From Dyadobacter sp. UC 10 (GTDB taxonomy: Bacteria > Bacteroidota > Bacteroidia > Cytophagales > Spirosomataceae), in assembly GCF_008369915.1 (NCBI RefSeq), contig NZ_VSRN01000001.1, positions 1,488,001 to 1,552,000 on the forward strand: DNA of 64,000 bases. Reading direction: 5' to 3'. The notes under the pieces were generated by a model. That model saw only the letters and a list, made by a program, of their open reading frames with translations. It made no database searches and had not been told where the DNA came from. This document shows positions 27,933 to 36,058 of the stretch, piece by piece. The position numbers and the translations under genes were made by a program. How positions within the stretch are numbered: position 1 is the stretch's first letter; every line of letters begins with the position of its first letter.

Positions 27933-27964
27933 GAGTAAGCGGTATTGAATTTGAGTAAGCGGTA
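27933..27964. repeat. 12-bp direct repeat with 20-bp period in the lipocalin-like gene upstream region
   Basis: GAGTAAGCGGTA occurs at 27933-27944 and again at 27953-27964. The 20-bp period puts both on the same face of the helix, as for a dimeric activator. The repeats lie 67 nt upstream of the lipocalin-like start. Confidence 0.5.
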
Positions 27965-27998
27965 GAAATGAGATTCCTATTTGTTGCCGTGATGAAGT

Positions 27999-29585
27999 TT
28001 ACAAGGGTATTTCAGCCTTTTGAATGTTGTCCGCTGCAAACTTCTCGACGCCGTTTACCAAAACCCTGAAACCTTTTCCTCTCCGGTATCGGTTTCCGGA
28101 TTTATCGTAGATGACCGTAATCATCTTTCCGTGGTATTTCACACGATCCAGGCAAAAGTAATCCCACTCATTTTCAGGAACCAGCGGGTTAACAATCAGT
28201 ATATTTCCGGGCTGCGGCCTGATGCCGATCAGCCCGGAAATCACCAGGTCACAGAAGGTGGAATGATTGTAATCTTTGCCCCGCTCCTCACCTCCTTTAC
28301 CCGCAGACCAACTCCCGCTGTCCCAGCTTTTCAGGCGTGTTCTTGAAATCCAGTCTCCGGTAAAGGGATTCAAATTTTCATCTATCCAGGGAACCATGGT
28401 GCTGTCTGCGGATTTAGACTGCTGTGCCCGGCTGTAAGTACGTAATGCTTCCAGGTAATCTTCCTGAGTCACATATTTCTGCTGGTAATTATTGAGCAAA
28501 TTCGCCATTGCAGTAAGCGTTACAGAAGTTGCAAAAGGCCAGCTCGGCCCGTTCCACTGGCATTCGTGCCCTTCATAACTGATCCGAAAACCGGGATGAC
28601 GCCGCTCTACGCTCGTCAAACCAAAAGGCGCAGCAAATCCGCTGGTATCCCGTATCTGCTGCCACGCTACCGCATGTTTCTCACCGGGCATATTGAAGTA
28701 CCAGGGTGTAAATCCGTGCAGTTCGCGTGCATCGGATTTTGTAAGATGTGCGTGTCCGCAGGGAATTACCTTAAAAAAGGCGGCTTCTTCGTCCCACAAT
28801 TGTGCGAACACATTTGCCTTGATATCAGCTGCCTTTCGGGCAAACACCTCCTTAACTTCTTTGTCGCCGTTAAGCTTGGCCAGATAAGAAATTGCCTTTG
28901 CGTCGCCATACTGGTAACTATTAATGGTTGCGCGATAGCCGAGACCGTCCTTGCTCATCGCGCCTGAAACTGAAACTTCCATTCCGTCCCTGTCGTCCTT
29001 CTGCCAATAGAGCCCTGTCGAGTCCAGATGCTCTTTTTCCCAGGCAGTATAGTTTTGAATCAAATCGGGCAGCAACTCCAGCCCGACTGCATAATCGCCC
29101 TGGACTTCACAAAATCCGGTAATCGCATCGGCTGCCCAGAAGCTGTACGACCTTGGATTTCCACCTTTTTTAAACCAGAACCTGGCATAGTCGGCAAGAT
29201 AGACCGGGTTATGCAGCCAGCGGCCTTCATAAAAGTGGTGACCAGCCGGACAGCTGATCGTGTTATGCTTCCCTGCCCAGGGTACATTCGGCAGAAATTC
29301 GGTTATAACATATCCTTCGGGCGTTTCCCTGATATGCTTCCGGTATGTCCACCACCGGAAATAATAAGTCTTTTCCAGTTGTTTGTCAGGACATTCAAAA
29401 AAGGGGATGTTTGCTTCCATGAATGCCCAGGCCTCGGAGTTAGGGTATTTTTGCTGATAGAGTTCACGATCATTTCTGTTGAATTCATTGACATAATGCT
29501 CGAAATGTTCTTTACGTAAAACGTCCTTTTGCGCTGCGACGAAAAAAGGTGAAATGCATATCAGAAAAACCACAATATATTTCAT
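27999..29585 (-). CDS. MGH1-like (alpha/alpha)6-barrel glycoside hydrolase, secreted
   Basis: 528 aa with a Sec signal (MKYIVVFLICISPFFVAAQ). The body is helical and Trp-rich, with barrel motifs such as YYFRWWTYRKHI, WLHNPVYLADYARFW and QWNGPSWPFATSVTLTAMANL. The last resembles the GH63/MGH1-like C-terminal barrel. Some relatives are annotated as trehalase-like or GH65-like enzymes, and the linkage cleaved is unclear. A C-terminal beta segment (KVLNPLVPENEWDYF-like, then IYDKSGNRYRRGKGF) follows the barrel. It lies 17 nt downstream of the type IX cargo gene. Confidence 0.8.
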   Translation of the reverse strand: MKYIVVFLICISPFFVAAQKDVLRKEHFEHYVNEFNRNDRELYQQKYPNSEAWAFMEANIPFFECPDKQLEKTYYFRWWTYRKHIRETPEGYVITEFLPNVPWAGKHNTISCPAGHHFYEGRWLHNPVYLADYARFWFKKGGNPRSYSFWAADAITGFCEVQGDYAVGLELLPDLIQNYTAWEKEHLDSTGLYWQKDDRDGMEVSVSGAMSKDGLGYRATINSYQYGDAKAISYLAKLNGDKEVKEVFARKAADIKANVFAQLWDEEAAFFKVIPCGHAHLTKSDARELHGFTPWYFNMPGEKHAVAWQQIRDTSGFAAPFGLTSVERRHPGFRISYEGHECQWNGPSWPFATSVTLTAMANLLNNYQQKYVTQEDYLEALRTYSRAQQSKSADSTMVPWIDENLNPFTGDWISRTRLKSWDSGSWSAGKGGEERGKDYNHSTFCDLVISGLIGIRPQPGNILIVNPLVPENEWDYFCLDRVKYHGKMITVIYDKSGNRYRRGKGFRVLVNGVEKFAADNIQKAEIPL

Positions 29586-29602
29586 AGCGACACAAGCGGA
29601 AA

Positions 29603-30607
29603 TTACTGTACCAGTATTTTAAAATTTCTCCTTCGGCTTTGCAGATCCTGGTAGTTGAGAATATATACTCCGGGTGCCAGATAACCTGACGTAAAAATCT
29701 CGGATAAGCCTTTTTGTAAAGGACGGGTCTTGAACGGAACTTTGGTGCCGCTACTGGAAACAAGTTGCAAAGTATTCAAGTCAACAAAGTCTGTCGAAAC
29801 AGCAAAAGTATTTCCTGTCACCGGATTTGGCATCGCAACTGCCCCGGCAGGCAAGCTGCGCTGTTCGCCTTCCCTGATCAGGATATCGTAAATTCGTATT
29901 TCTCCAAGCCCATTACGAAATCTCAGCTCAAAATTGGAAAGCTTGCCAGGAGAAAATTCAGAATTTCCCGGATAAGCAGTACTACCCAAAGCGACCGGCT
30001 CATTATCGACCCACAAATCATAAGTACCGGAAGAAACTACCCTTTCCTCTAACTCACCAGGCATTTGATAATTCAGCATACTATTAGAATTATTTAACAC
30101 CCAGGTGAGCGTGATCCGTTTTTTTACCGGAATAGATTGGCTTGTCCGCTGCGTTTCAGGGTCTTTTATATAGATTGAATCCTTCAAGAAATTCACTGTG
30201 CACTTGGAAAACATCAGATCATTTCCCGGAAAAGAATTGTTGACCGGGTCGAAATTTTCTCCTAAATACAAATAGATTGCATTCACAGCATTGGCCTGGA
30301 CCGACTCTGCGCTCATTGTGATTTGTACAAATAACGTCTTAGGTGCCGGCTGAAACGGGGTGGCCCGCATTGCCCTGATAATTCCGCCCGTTGCCGAATC
30401 CTGCTGCGACCGCACCAGCTTCAAATACCCTTTATGAAATTTATGGTACGAAAGCTCAGGCGCCGTGAGAATCATGTGACTGAACTGGCCCGTATCCGGC
30501 TGCGGGTTCACCAGCGCAGTTGTTTTCTCAAAATCCTGATGAAAATACACGGTTTGCGCGTTACTGGCCGAAAATGCAAAAAGCACTGCAATGAGTGCTT
30601 TTTGCAT
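29603..30607 (-). CDS. Secreted protein with type IX secretion C-terminal sorting domain
   Basis: 334 aa from the ATG at 30607, which gives a short clean signal peptide (MQKALIAVLFAFSASNAQ). Another ATG ten codons upstream (30637) is possible. The body is a predicted beta-sandwich beginning TVYFHQDFEKTTALVN, without recognisable catalytic residues. It may bind a glycan. The last 75 residues have the Por-secretion pattern: AMPNPVTGNTFAV, then LAPGVYILNYQ, then RRNFKILVQ. The protein should cross the outer membrane through PorSS and be released or attached. Two strong hairpins cover both possible start codons. Confidence 0.82.
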   Translation of the reverse strand: MQKALIAVLFAFSASNAQTVYFHQDFEKTTALVNPQPDTGQFSHMILTAPELSYHKFHKGYLKLVRSQQDSATGGIIRAMRATPFQPAPKTLFVQITMSAESVQANAVNAIYLYLGENFDPVNNSFPGNDLMFSKCTVNFLKDSIYIKDPETQRTSQSIPVKKRITLTWVLNNSNSMLNYQMPGELEERVVSSGTYDLWVDNEPVALGSTAYPGNSEFSPGKLSNFELRFRNGLGEIRIYDILIREGEQRSLPAGAVAMPNPVTGNTFAVSTDFVDLNTLQLVSSSGTKVPFKTRPLQKGLSEIFTSGYLAPGVYILNYQDLQSRRRNFKILVQ

Positions 30608-30657
30608 GCTGGAAATTAGTGAATAGCTGTTTTGCATAAACTGTTAGCGTTTATGCA
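30574..30657 (-). promoter_or_regulatory. Two consecutive hairpins, each containing a possible start codon
   Basis: Hairpin 1 is a perfect 14-bp pair, ATGCAAAAAGCACT (30574-30587) with AGTGCTTTTTGCAT (30594-30607), and a 6-nt loop. On the minus strand it begins exactly at the start codon 30607. Hairpin 2 pairs TGCATAAAC (30633-30641) with GTTTATGCA (30649-30657) and includes the ATG at 30637. Both start codons would be paired in the mRNA, which could limit translation. Confidence 0.55.
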
Positions 30658-30714
30658 TTTAGACGTCACTTTATTGTAATAGTAACTTAGTAGTTAGTCT
30701 CTTTTTTTGAAATA

Positions 30715-32256
30715 CTATCTGCTGCGGCCTTCACTTCTGATCTTTTCCAGTTCTGCTGCCATTGTTTTGACCTTTGCCGGGTATTTATCAGCCAAATTTA
30801 TTTTTTCACCGATGTCCTTGCTCAGATCATAAAGCTGCGGTTTGGCATTATTGCCGGTTTCTGTATTTGTAAGCTCCGCAATGGCTTTGCCGTCACGGGG
30901 CTCAATGTATTTCCAGGTGCCTTGTGTAATGGACAAAGCTCCGCCCTGCTTTATTAAAAAGCCACGCCCCACTTTGCTTTTGCCGATCATTGCGTCCATT
31001 ACATTAAAGCTGTCGACCGCATCGTCTCCATCCAGTTTTTGCTGAAAAAAGTTTGCGAACGACGCGAGCAGGTCGATCTGGCAAATCAGCGCGTCAGAAA
31101 CCGTTGCAGGTTTTATCGTCTGGGGCCAGCGTGCCAGCCATGGAACCCGGCTGCCACCTTCGAAAGCGCTGTATTTGCCTCCGCGGAGTGGCCCGGCCGG
31201 GCTGTGCCCTTTTGCTAGTTCCACTGCCCTATCCGCATAACCATCGTCTAAAACCGGCCCGTTGTCACTTGAAAAAATAATGAGCGTATTGTCTGCGATC
31301 TTGAGTTCGTCCAGCTTTTTTAATATTTCACCAACTGTCCAGTCCATTTGCAGGATTACGTCGCCCCGCAGCCCCATTTCGCTTTTGCCCTTAAACTGCG
31401 AACTCGGCATTCGGGGAACGTGGATATCATTCAATGAGAAATACAGAAAGAACGGGGCTTTGCTGTTATCCTCCATAAACTGCTGCGCCTTGCTCAGAAA
31501 AACATGGGCGATTTCCTCGTCAGTCCACCGCGTTTGCTTTCCTCCGGTCATCCAGCCAATCCGTCCGATTCCGTTCACAATGGTATTATTATGGCCGTGA
31601 TTGGGGGAGGCGGGCAACTTGAGTAGCTCCGGATTCTCTTTCCCGGTCGGTTCATCCCCGATTTTTTTCGAGTAATCGACTTCAATCGGATCATTTTGAT
31701 CCAGCCCCTGAACTTCGTGATTTTCTACAAATACAGTAGGCACACGATCAGAAGTGGCAGGAAAAAAATAGGCATAATCAAAACCAACTTCATTAGGTCC
31801 TTTCGTGATCGGCTTATTCCAGTTGATATGCTTACTGCTTTCTCCCAGCCCCAAATGCCACTTGCCTACTGAGGCCGTTTTATAACCGGCCTTTTGGAAT
31901 AACGCAGGCAGCGTAATGTGGTCGGTCGGAATGATCAGTGATGCATCACCCGGCAATACCCCCGTTCCTTTTTGTCTCCAAGGATATTTACCTGTCATCA
32001 ATGCAAACCTCGAAGGCGTGCAAGTTGCCGAGGAAGTGTGGGCATTTGTAAAGCGAATACCCTCTTTCCCGATCCGGTCGATGTTCGGAGTACTGATTTT
32101 AGCAGCACCATAAGCGCTGAGATCTCCATACCCCACATCGTCGGCGTAAATGAAAATGACGTTCGGTTTTTGCTTTTTCTGAGCTGATGTGAACGCCGGT
32201 ACCAGCAATGCAATTGCCAGTACAGCATTCAAAAACCATTGTTTTTTTTGAAACAT
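30715..32256 (-). CDS. Secreted sulfatase (type I, formylglycine-dependent)
   Basis: 513 aa with a Sec signal (VPAFTSA/Q). The sulfatase signature CTPSR (Cys79 to Arg83, in SSATCTPSRFALMTGKYPWR) is of the cysteine type, which an anaerobic or aerobic maturase converts to formylglycine. Asp39-Asp40 (IYADDVGYGD) are calcium ligands, and SSDNGPVLDDGYADRA carries the second metal set. No maturase gene lies in the window. It probably desulfates a polysaccharide or glycoside outside the cytoplasm. It lies 23 nt downstream of the GH5-like gene, together with GH43 and MGH1-like enzymes, which supports a role in degrading a sulfated glycan. Confidence 0.93.
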   Translation of the reverse strand: MFQKKQWFLNAVLAIALLVPAFTSAQKKQKPNVIFIYADDVGYGDLSAYGAAKISTPNIDRIGKEGIRFTNAHTSSATCTPSRFALMTGKYPWRQKGTGVLPGDASLIIPTDHITLPALFQKAGYKTASVGKWHLGLGESSKHINWNKPITKGPNEVGFDYAYFFPATSDRVPTVFVENHEVQGLDQNDPIEVDYSKKIGDEPTGKENPELLKLPASPNHGHNNTIVNGIGRIGWMTGGKQTRWTDEEIAHVFLSKAQQFMEDNSKAPFFLYFSLNDIHVPRMPSSQFKGKSEMGLRGDVILQMDWTVGEILKKLDELKIADNTLIIFSSDNGPVLDDGYADRAVELAKGHSPAGPLRGGKYSAFEGGSRVPWLARWPQTIKPATVSDALICQIDLLASFANFFQQKLDGDDAVDSFNVMDAMIGKSKVGRGFLIKQGGALSITQGTWKYIEPRDGKAIAELTNTETGNNAKPQLYDLSKDIGEKINLADKYPAKVKTMAAELEKIRSEGRSR

Positions 32257-32279
32257 CTTTTCGGGATAAGTGGTCGAAA

Positions 32280-33443
32280 CTATCTTGATGCTGTCAGCTC
32301 TTTTATTAAATCTGTTTCCTCTTTTTTGTAAGGCGTTCCATCCTTCCTGAAAATATCATGAAACCAAAGCTCAGGCTCCTTCGTGTAAGTTTTCTTCCAG
32401 CTGTCCCACGGGTAAATCGTCTGAGACTTGCCACTTACCAGTCCCCAATTGATCGCACCTACGTTATATTTTTTAGCGATCGGCAAAGAGCCTTTGAAAA
32501 AGCTTCCGTTCCCGCGCGACATATACTCCGTGCAAATCATCGGACGGTCATAACGTTGCAATTGTTTAATGCGCTTTTCAAAATCCGCAGCATCTTCATA
32601 ATTGTGGAAAGTAACAATATCAGACTGCTCAATCATCAGTTTTTCAATGGGTTTCAAAGTTTCGTGAGAAGTCCAGTCCCCGTTCCAGACACCAGCTGTA
32701 AGTGGTTGCGAAGGATTTGCGGAACGCGCCCACGCAAATGATTTTTCCAGCAAAGGCAGCACATAATCCACTTTATTAGGTATCTCAACCTTACCGTATG
32801 AGCTTGTGTTCGGGTTATCCGGCTCATTCCAGATGTCCCAGGCCAGCACGCGATCGTCATCTGCAAACGCCGCAACCGTACCTTTTACATATCTTTCAAG
32901 CCTTGCATATTGCGTGCTGTCTTTCAATGCATTCAGCCCCGGACTTTGCACCCAGCCCGAATTGTGAACACCCGGCTTGGGCGCACGCTGCGTGCCTAAT
33001 TTTGGAAACGGATCCCAGCAAGAATCAAATAAGACCAGCATTGGTTTGATATTATGCTTTTTGGCAATATCCAGAAAGATACCCACCCGCTTCACGAAAC
33101 CTGCTGAATCTTGCTGATACAGCAGATCGTGCAGATATACACGCATGGTATTCATTCCGATCTGTTCGGCCCAGCCAAGCTCGCGATCAATGGTCGCGGT
33201 ATCGAAAGACGCTTCCTGGAACATTTCAAGCTGATTAATGGCCGTGCTGGGCAGAAAATCGGCACCAACAAGCCAGCCTTGGTTCGCATACCAGTCTTTT
33301 GCCTGCTCTTTGGTCCAGATTTCCCTGGTCTGCGAAGTGGCTGTGGAATCGCCTGAGTCCTGACTATCTTCTTTCTTGGAAGAACAACTAAAAAACAGCA
33401 ATGTGGCCAGTACCGTCAGTACGGTTGATTTCAATAGTTTCAT
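32280..33443 (-). CDS. GH5-like glycoside hydrolase lipoprotein
   Basis: 387 aa. A lipoprotein signal ends in LFFSC (Cys20) and a Ser/Asp/Glu-rich linker follows. The TIM-barrel signature of clan GH-A is clear: acid/base Glu207 in AWDIWNEPDNPN and probable nucleophile Glu306 in MICTEYMSRG. Other features are MNTMRVYLHDLLYQ and IVTFHNYEDAADF. Relatives are annotated as cellulase-like or mannanase-like, and the linkage is not known. It lies 12 nt downstream of the GH43 gene and immediately upstream of the sulfatase gene. No SusCD pair is in the run. Confidence 0.86.
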   Translation of the reverse strand: MKLLKSTVLTVLATLLFFSCSSKKEDSQDSGDSTATSQTREIWTKEQAKDWYANQGWLVGADFLPSTAINQLEMFQEASFDTATIDRELGWAEQIGMNTMRVYLHDLLYQQDSAGFVKRVGIFLDIAKKHNIKPMLVLFDSCWDPFPKLGTQRAPKPGVHNSGWVQSPGLNALKDSTQYARLERYVKGTVAAFADDDRVLAWDIWNEPDNPNTSSYGKVEIPNKVDYVLPLLEKSFAWARSANPSQPLTAGVWNGDWTSHETLKPIEKLMIEQSDIVTFHNYEDAADFEKRIKQLQRYDRPMICTEYMSRGNGSFFKGSLPIAKKYNVGAINWGLVSGKSQTIYPWDSWKKTYTKEPELWFHDIFRKDGTPYKKEETDLIKELTASR

Positions 33444-33455
33444 TTGACTTAAGGT

Positions 33456-34505
33456 TTATTTAAAAATAGGTGCTTGAACGGAAGTTGTGCTAGGTTCGGC
33501 ATTGACAATTTCAGGCCAGCCATTTGACCAGCTAAGCTTATCCAGCATTAAAACCCGCCTGTTTGCGCCGGTGGAGACATAGGGTTTGGTCTTGTCGATT
33601 GCGTGGTATAGCAGCCAGTCGTCTCCATTGTCGTCGGTTATAAATCTGGAATTATGTCCCGGGCCGGCATACTTGTCATTCATATGTAACAGCATGGTAC
33701 CGGTTCCCCGCTCTTTCAGGTCTTTACCATCTTTATCCAGAAAGGGGCCTTTGGCACTTTTCGATCTGCCCACCCGAACCTGGTACTTACTTTTCGCGCC
33801 CTCGCAGCAACTTTCCTTCGAGCCGAAGAAATAATAATAGTCCCCCTTTTTCTGAATGATAACCGCCTCAAAATCGCCGGCCGCTACTTTGAATTTCTTT
33901 GAAAGATCCGGAACAGATTTACCATCCGCACTGAGCTCTACGCCATAAGTCCCCTGCGCAGCAGCGTCACTGAAACTTCCCCAAAAAACATATTTTTTAT
34001 CATCTATCTCCATAAAAAATGGATCGATGGAATTAGGCACGCCTACTTCTGAGCTCAGGAATAATTTCCCGATATCTGTAAATGGACCTTCCGGAGCGTC
34101 GGCAACAGCCAGCCCGATACCCGGATCGGGATCACCCCACGTGGAGAATGCGTAGTACATATGATATTTCCCGCCTACCCGGACCACTTCCGGCGCCCAG
34201 ATCCCGCCCTTTTCTTTCCAGGAGGGTTTAGTCTGAAAAGCGTCCTTTACGTATGTCCAGTTGACCAGGTCTTTTGAACTGACAATAGGGATGAGATGAG
34301 CACCTTTTCCATCGCCCCAATTGTCCATCGTCCCGTATGCATAGAACATGCCGTCATCCGCTCTTACAACGGTAGGATCAGCGAGAATAGGTTCGAAAAC
34401 AGGATTGGTATAAGTAACCTTTTTTGCTGATTTGTCTTGCGAGAATGCATCAGGCAGTGTCAGAAAAATCAAGCTGGCTACCAATAATTTTGGTAAAAGC
34501 GGCAT
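33456..34505 (-). CDS. GH43-family glycoside hydrolase, secreted
   Basis: 349 aa from the ATG at 34505, which gives a compact signal (MPLLPKLLVASLIFLTLPDA). A start 36 nt upstream is also possible. The five-bladed propeller residues can be seen: base Asp43 in EPILADPTVVRADDG, an acidic pair in KGGIWAPEVVR (Glu106), the pKa-modulating Asp161 in NSIDPFFMEI, and an acid Glu in the loop ESCCEGAKSKYQ. The family cleaves arabinan, xylan and related beta-linked pentose or galactose chains. It heads the five-gene run of GH5-like, sulfatase, type IX cargo and MGH1-like genes. A terminator and a decayed gene lie just upstream. Confidence 0.88.
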   Translation of the reverse strand: MPLLPKLLVASLIFLTLPDAFSQDKSAKKVTYTNPVFEPILADPTVVRADDGMFYAYGTMDNWGDGKGAHLIPIVSSKDLVNWTYVKDAFQTKPSWKEKGGIWAPEVVRVGGKYHMYYAFSTWGDPDPGIGLAVADAPEGPFTDIGKLFLSSEVGVPNSIDPFFMEIDDKKYVFWGSFSDAAAQGTYGVELSADGKSVPDLSKKFKVAAGDFEAVIIQKKGDYYYFFGSKESCCEGAKSKYQVRVGRSKSAKGPFLDKDGKDLKERGTGTMLLHMNDKYAGPGHNSRFITDDNGDDWLLYHAIDKTKPYVSTGANRRVLMLDKLSWSNGWPEIVNAEPSTTSVQAPIFK

Positions 34506-34542
34506 TTGGGGAATATGTTTTTTTAAAACTCTAAAAAACAAA

Positions 34543-34580
34543 AAGCGCAGAATCGATGATTCTACGCTTGATATTCTGAT
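34543..34580 (-). terminator. Terminator-like hairpin upstream of the GH43 gene
   Basis: On the minus strand the near-perfect stem AAGCG-AGAATC/GATTCT-CGCTT (34543-34569) is followed by a T-rich run (TTTTTGTTTTTTAG). It ends what remains of the PD-(D/E)XK relic and insulates the GH43 gene. Confidence 0.65.
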
Positions 34581-34593
34581 ATAAGGACTAAAA

Positions 34594-34874
34594 TTAATTC
34601 ACTGATCTCACTTGCTCCACCAACTCAACCGTTACATCTACAAGTCTGGCAATTGTAATGTTATCATATTCAGTTTCCCGGATCAAGTTCCGAATAAGCT
34701 TCAATTTGGTTGCATACTCAGCTTTGTTCCCAAAAAATTCTGCTCAAACTTTGTTGGCAAGAAAGTTACATTCTCATCGGTCAGTATAGCGAATGCGGTA
34801 GTGCGCGGGCGGTAGTTGTCCCAGATCCTGTAATAGCAGGTAAACATGCGATCCGCAAAATTTCGATTTCCAGA
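34594..34874 (-). pseudogene. Decayed Rpn-like PD-(D/E)XK nuclease / putative transposase relic
   Basis: Two readable pieces lie in different frames. The upstream piece (about 34874-34703) reads SGNRNFADRMFTCYYRIWDN, then TAFAILTDEN, then a stop after FLGTKLSMQPN. The downstream piece, in another frame, reads KAEYATKLKLIRNLI, then TEYDNITIARLVDVTVEL, then VEQVRSVN and a stop at 34594. The RMFxYxYRIxDxY and AILTDE signatures and the C-terminal ExI-ARLxxVxVExVEQV tail are those of Rpn/PDDEXK-family recombination-promoting nucleases. The frame change falls at a run of six T (AATTTTTT). The N-terminus and the middle of the protein are missing. The relic is non-functional as read. Confidence 0.68.
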
Positions 34875-34892
34875 GTATATCGTGGGTATACA

Positions 34893-34933
34893 CAAAAAAG
34901 AGGTTGTTTGAACTGAGACGTTCAAACAACCTC
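34893..34933 (-). terminator. Rho-independent terminator after the serC-like gene
   Basis: A perfect 14-bp stem GAGGTTGTTTGAAC (34900-34913) / GTTCAAACAACCTC (34920-34933) with a 6-nt loop is followed on the minus strand by TTTTTTGTG. Confidence 0.88.
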
Positions 34934-34955
34934 CTGGTCATAAAGTATTTCCGGC

Positions 34956-36029
34956 TTAAAGTTTTCCGAGCTCAAAAAGCAGCTTTTCAACTTCCTCCGG
35001 AGAAGTAGCAGGGAAGTTGGCGATCCTTAACTGAGACGATTTAAAATCTCCATAACCGCTGCCAACCACCATTCCCTTGTCTTTCATCGTTTTTATGATA
35101 TCTGCCGAAGGCTGCTCCGTATTGGTTACTATTACGGTTTGCGAGCGGAATGTTTTTTCTTTCACAAAAGGAGTAAAACCTGTCGTTTTATCAATGAATT
35201 TATAGATCGCCGCCGCCTTTTGCTCAGTTTGCTTTCGGATAGTCTGCACGCCGATCTGATTAAAATCCTCCGCAATTTTACCCAGCAAATAAATACCCAT
35301 TACATTAGGTGTAGCAGGCGTTTCATTATTTTGCGCATTCTTCCAAAGCGTTGGCAAATCATTGTGTGCGCCGATCGAATACTGCTTTTTAATGCTCTGC
35401 GCTTTTTCCAGACACTTTTCGCTGACGATCCAAACGCCCAGGCCAGCGGGAAGACCAAAAGCTTTTTGCACAGAAAAGAATGCAGTATCGATCAGACTAT
35501 AATCCAGTTCCGGATATGGCGCTGATGAAACCATATCCACGGCAATAAACTTGTCCGGATTCTTATGTTTCAGTTTGTGAATCTCATTAACAGGCATTTG
35601 AACGCCGGAACTGGTTTCATTGTGCGTCACGCAAATCAGTTCCGCATATTCAGGAACTTCGATTTCTGAGGCTGAAAACCCTTCGCCCATCGGCTTTTCA
35701 AACTTGTGAGCGTACTTGTTCAGCGCATTGGAATAGTCGTAAAACTTTTTCGAGAAGGATCCATTTACCAAATGGAAGCTTTCCAGTTCCACACAACTGA
35801 AAAGGATACGTTCCCAGGCTTCCGAGGCCGATCCGAGAAAAAGGATTGCATGTGTCTCCGGCACTTTCAGAAGCGTGCGCAGCTGATCAACAGTGAACTT
35901 GTGCAGGTTCCGGTACTGCTGGCTCCTGTGACTGATCGCTCCGAGCTGATCAGCCACAAAAGTTTGTAAATGCTTCTCGAATGAAGGATATAGCTGGGCC
36001 GGGCCCGGCGTGAAAAATGTAAGTGGCAT
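34956..36029 (-). CDS. serC: Phosphoserine aminotransferase-like class V enzyme
   Basis: 357 aa from the ATG at 36029 (MPLTFFTPGPAQLYPSF). It is PLP-dependent. The Schiff-base lysine is in FFSVQKAFGLPAGLG. Other segments are LGAISHRSQQYRNLH, FLGSASEAWERILFS and ETSSGVQMPVNEIHKL. It lies 29 nt downstream of the phosphatase-dehydrogenase fusion gene, so assignment to step two of serine synthesis is contextual. It is more distant from the classic E. coli SerC than usual and could act on a related 3-phosphohydroxypyruvate-like substrate or as an alanine-glyoxylate-type transaminase. The gene symbol is a best guess. Confidence 0.8.
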   Translation of the reverse strand: MPLTFFTPGPAQLYPSFEKHLQTFVADQLGAISHRSQQYRNLHKFTVDQLRTLLKVPETHAILFLGSASEAWERILFSCVELESFHLVNGSFSKKFYDYSNALNKYAHKFEKPMGEGFSASEIEVPEYAELICVTHNETSSGVQMPVNEIHKLKHKNPDKFIAVDMVSSAPYPELDYSLIDTAFFSVQKAFGLPAGLGVWIVSEKCLEKAQSIKKQYSIGAHNDLPTLWKNAQNNETPATPNVMGIYLLGKIAEDFNQIGVQTIRKQTEQKAAAIYKFIDKTTGFTPFVKEKTFRSQTVIVTNTEQPSADIIKTMKDKGMVVGSGYGDFKSSQLRIANFPATSPEEVEKLLFELGKL

Positions 36030-36058
36030 ATTCGCTGATAAATGAACTGGCGTTAAAC

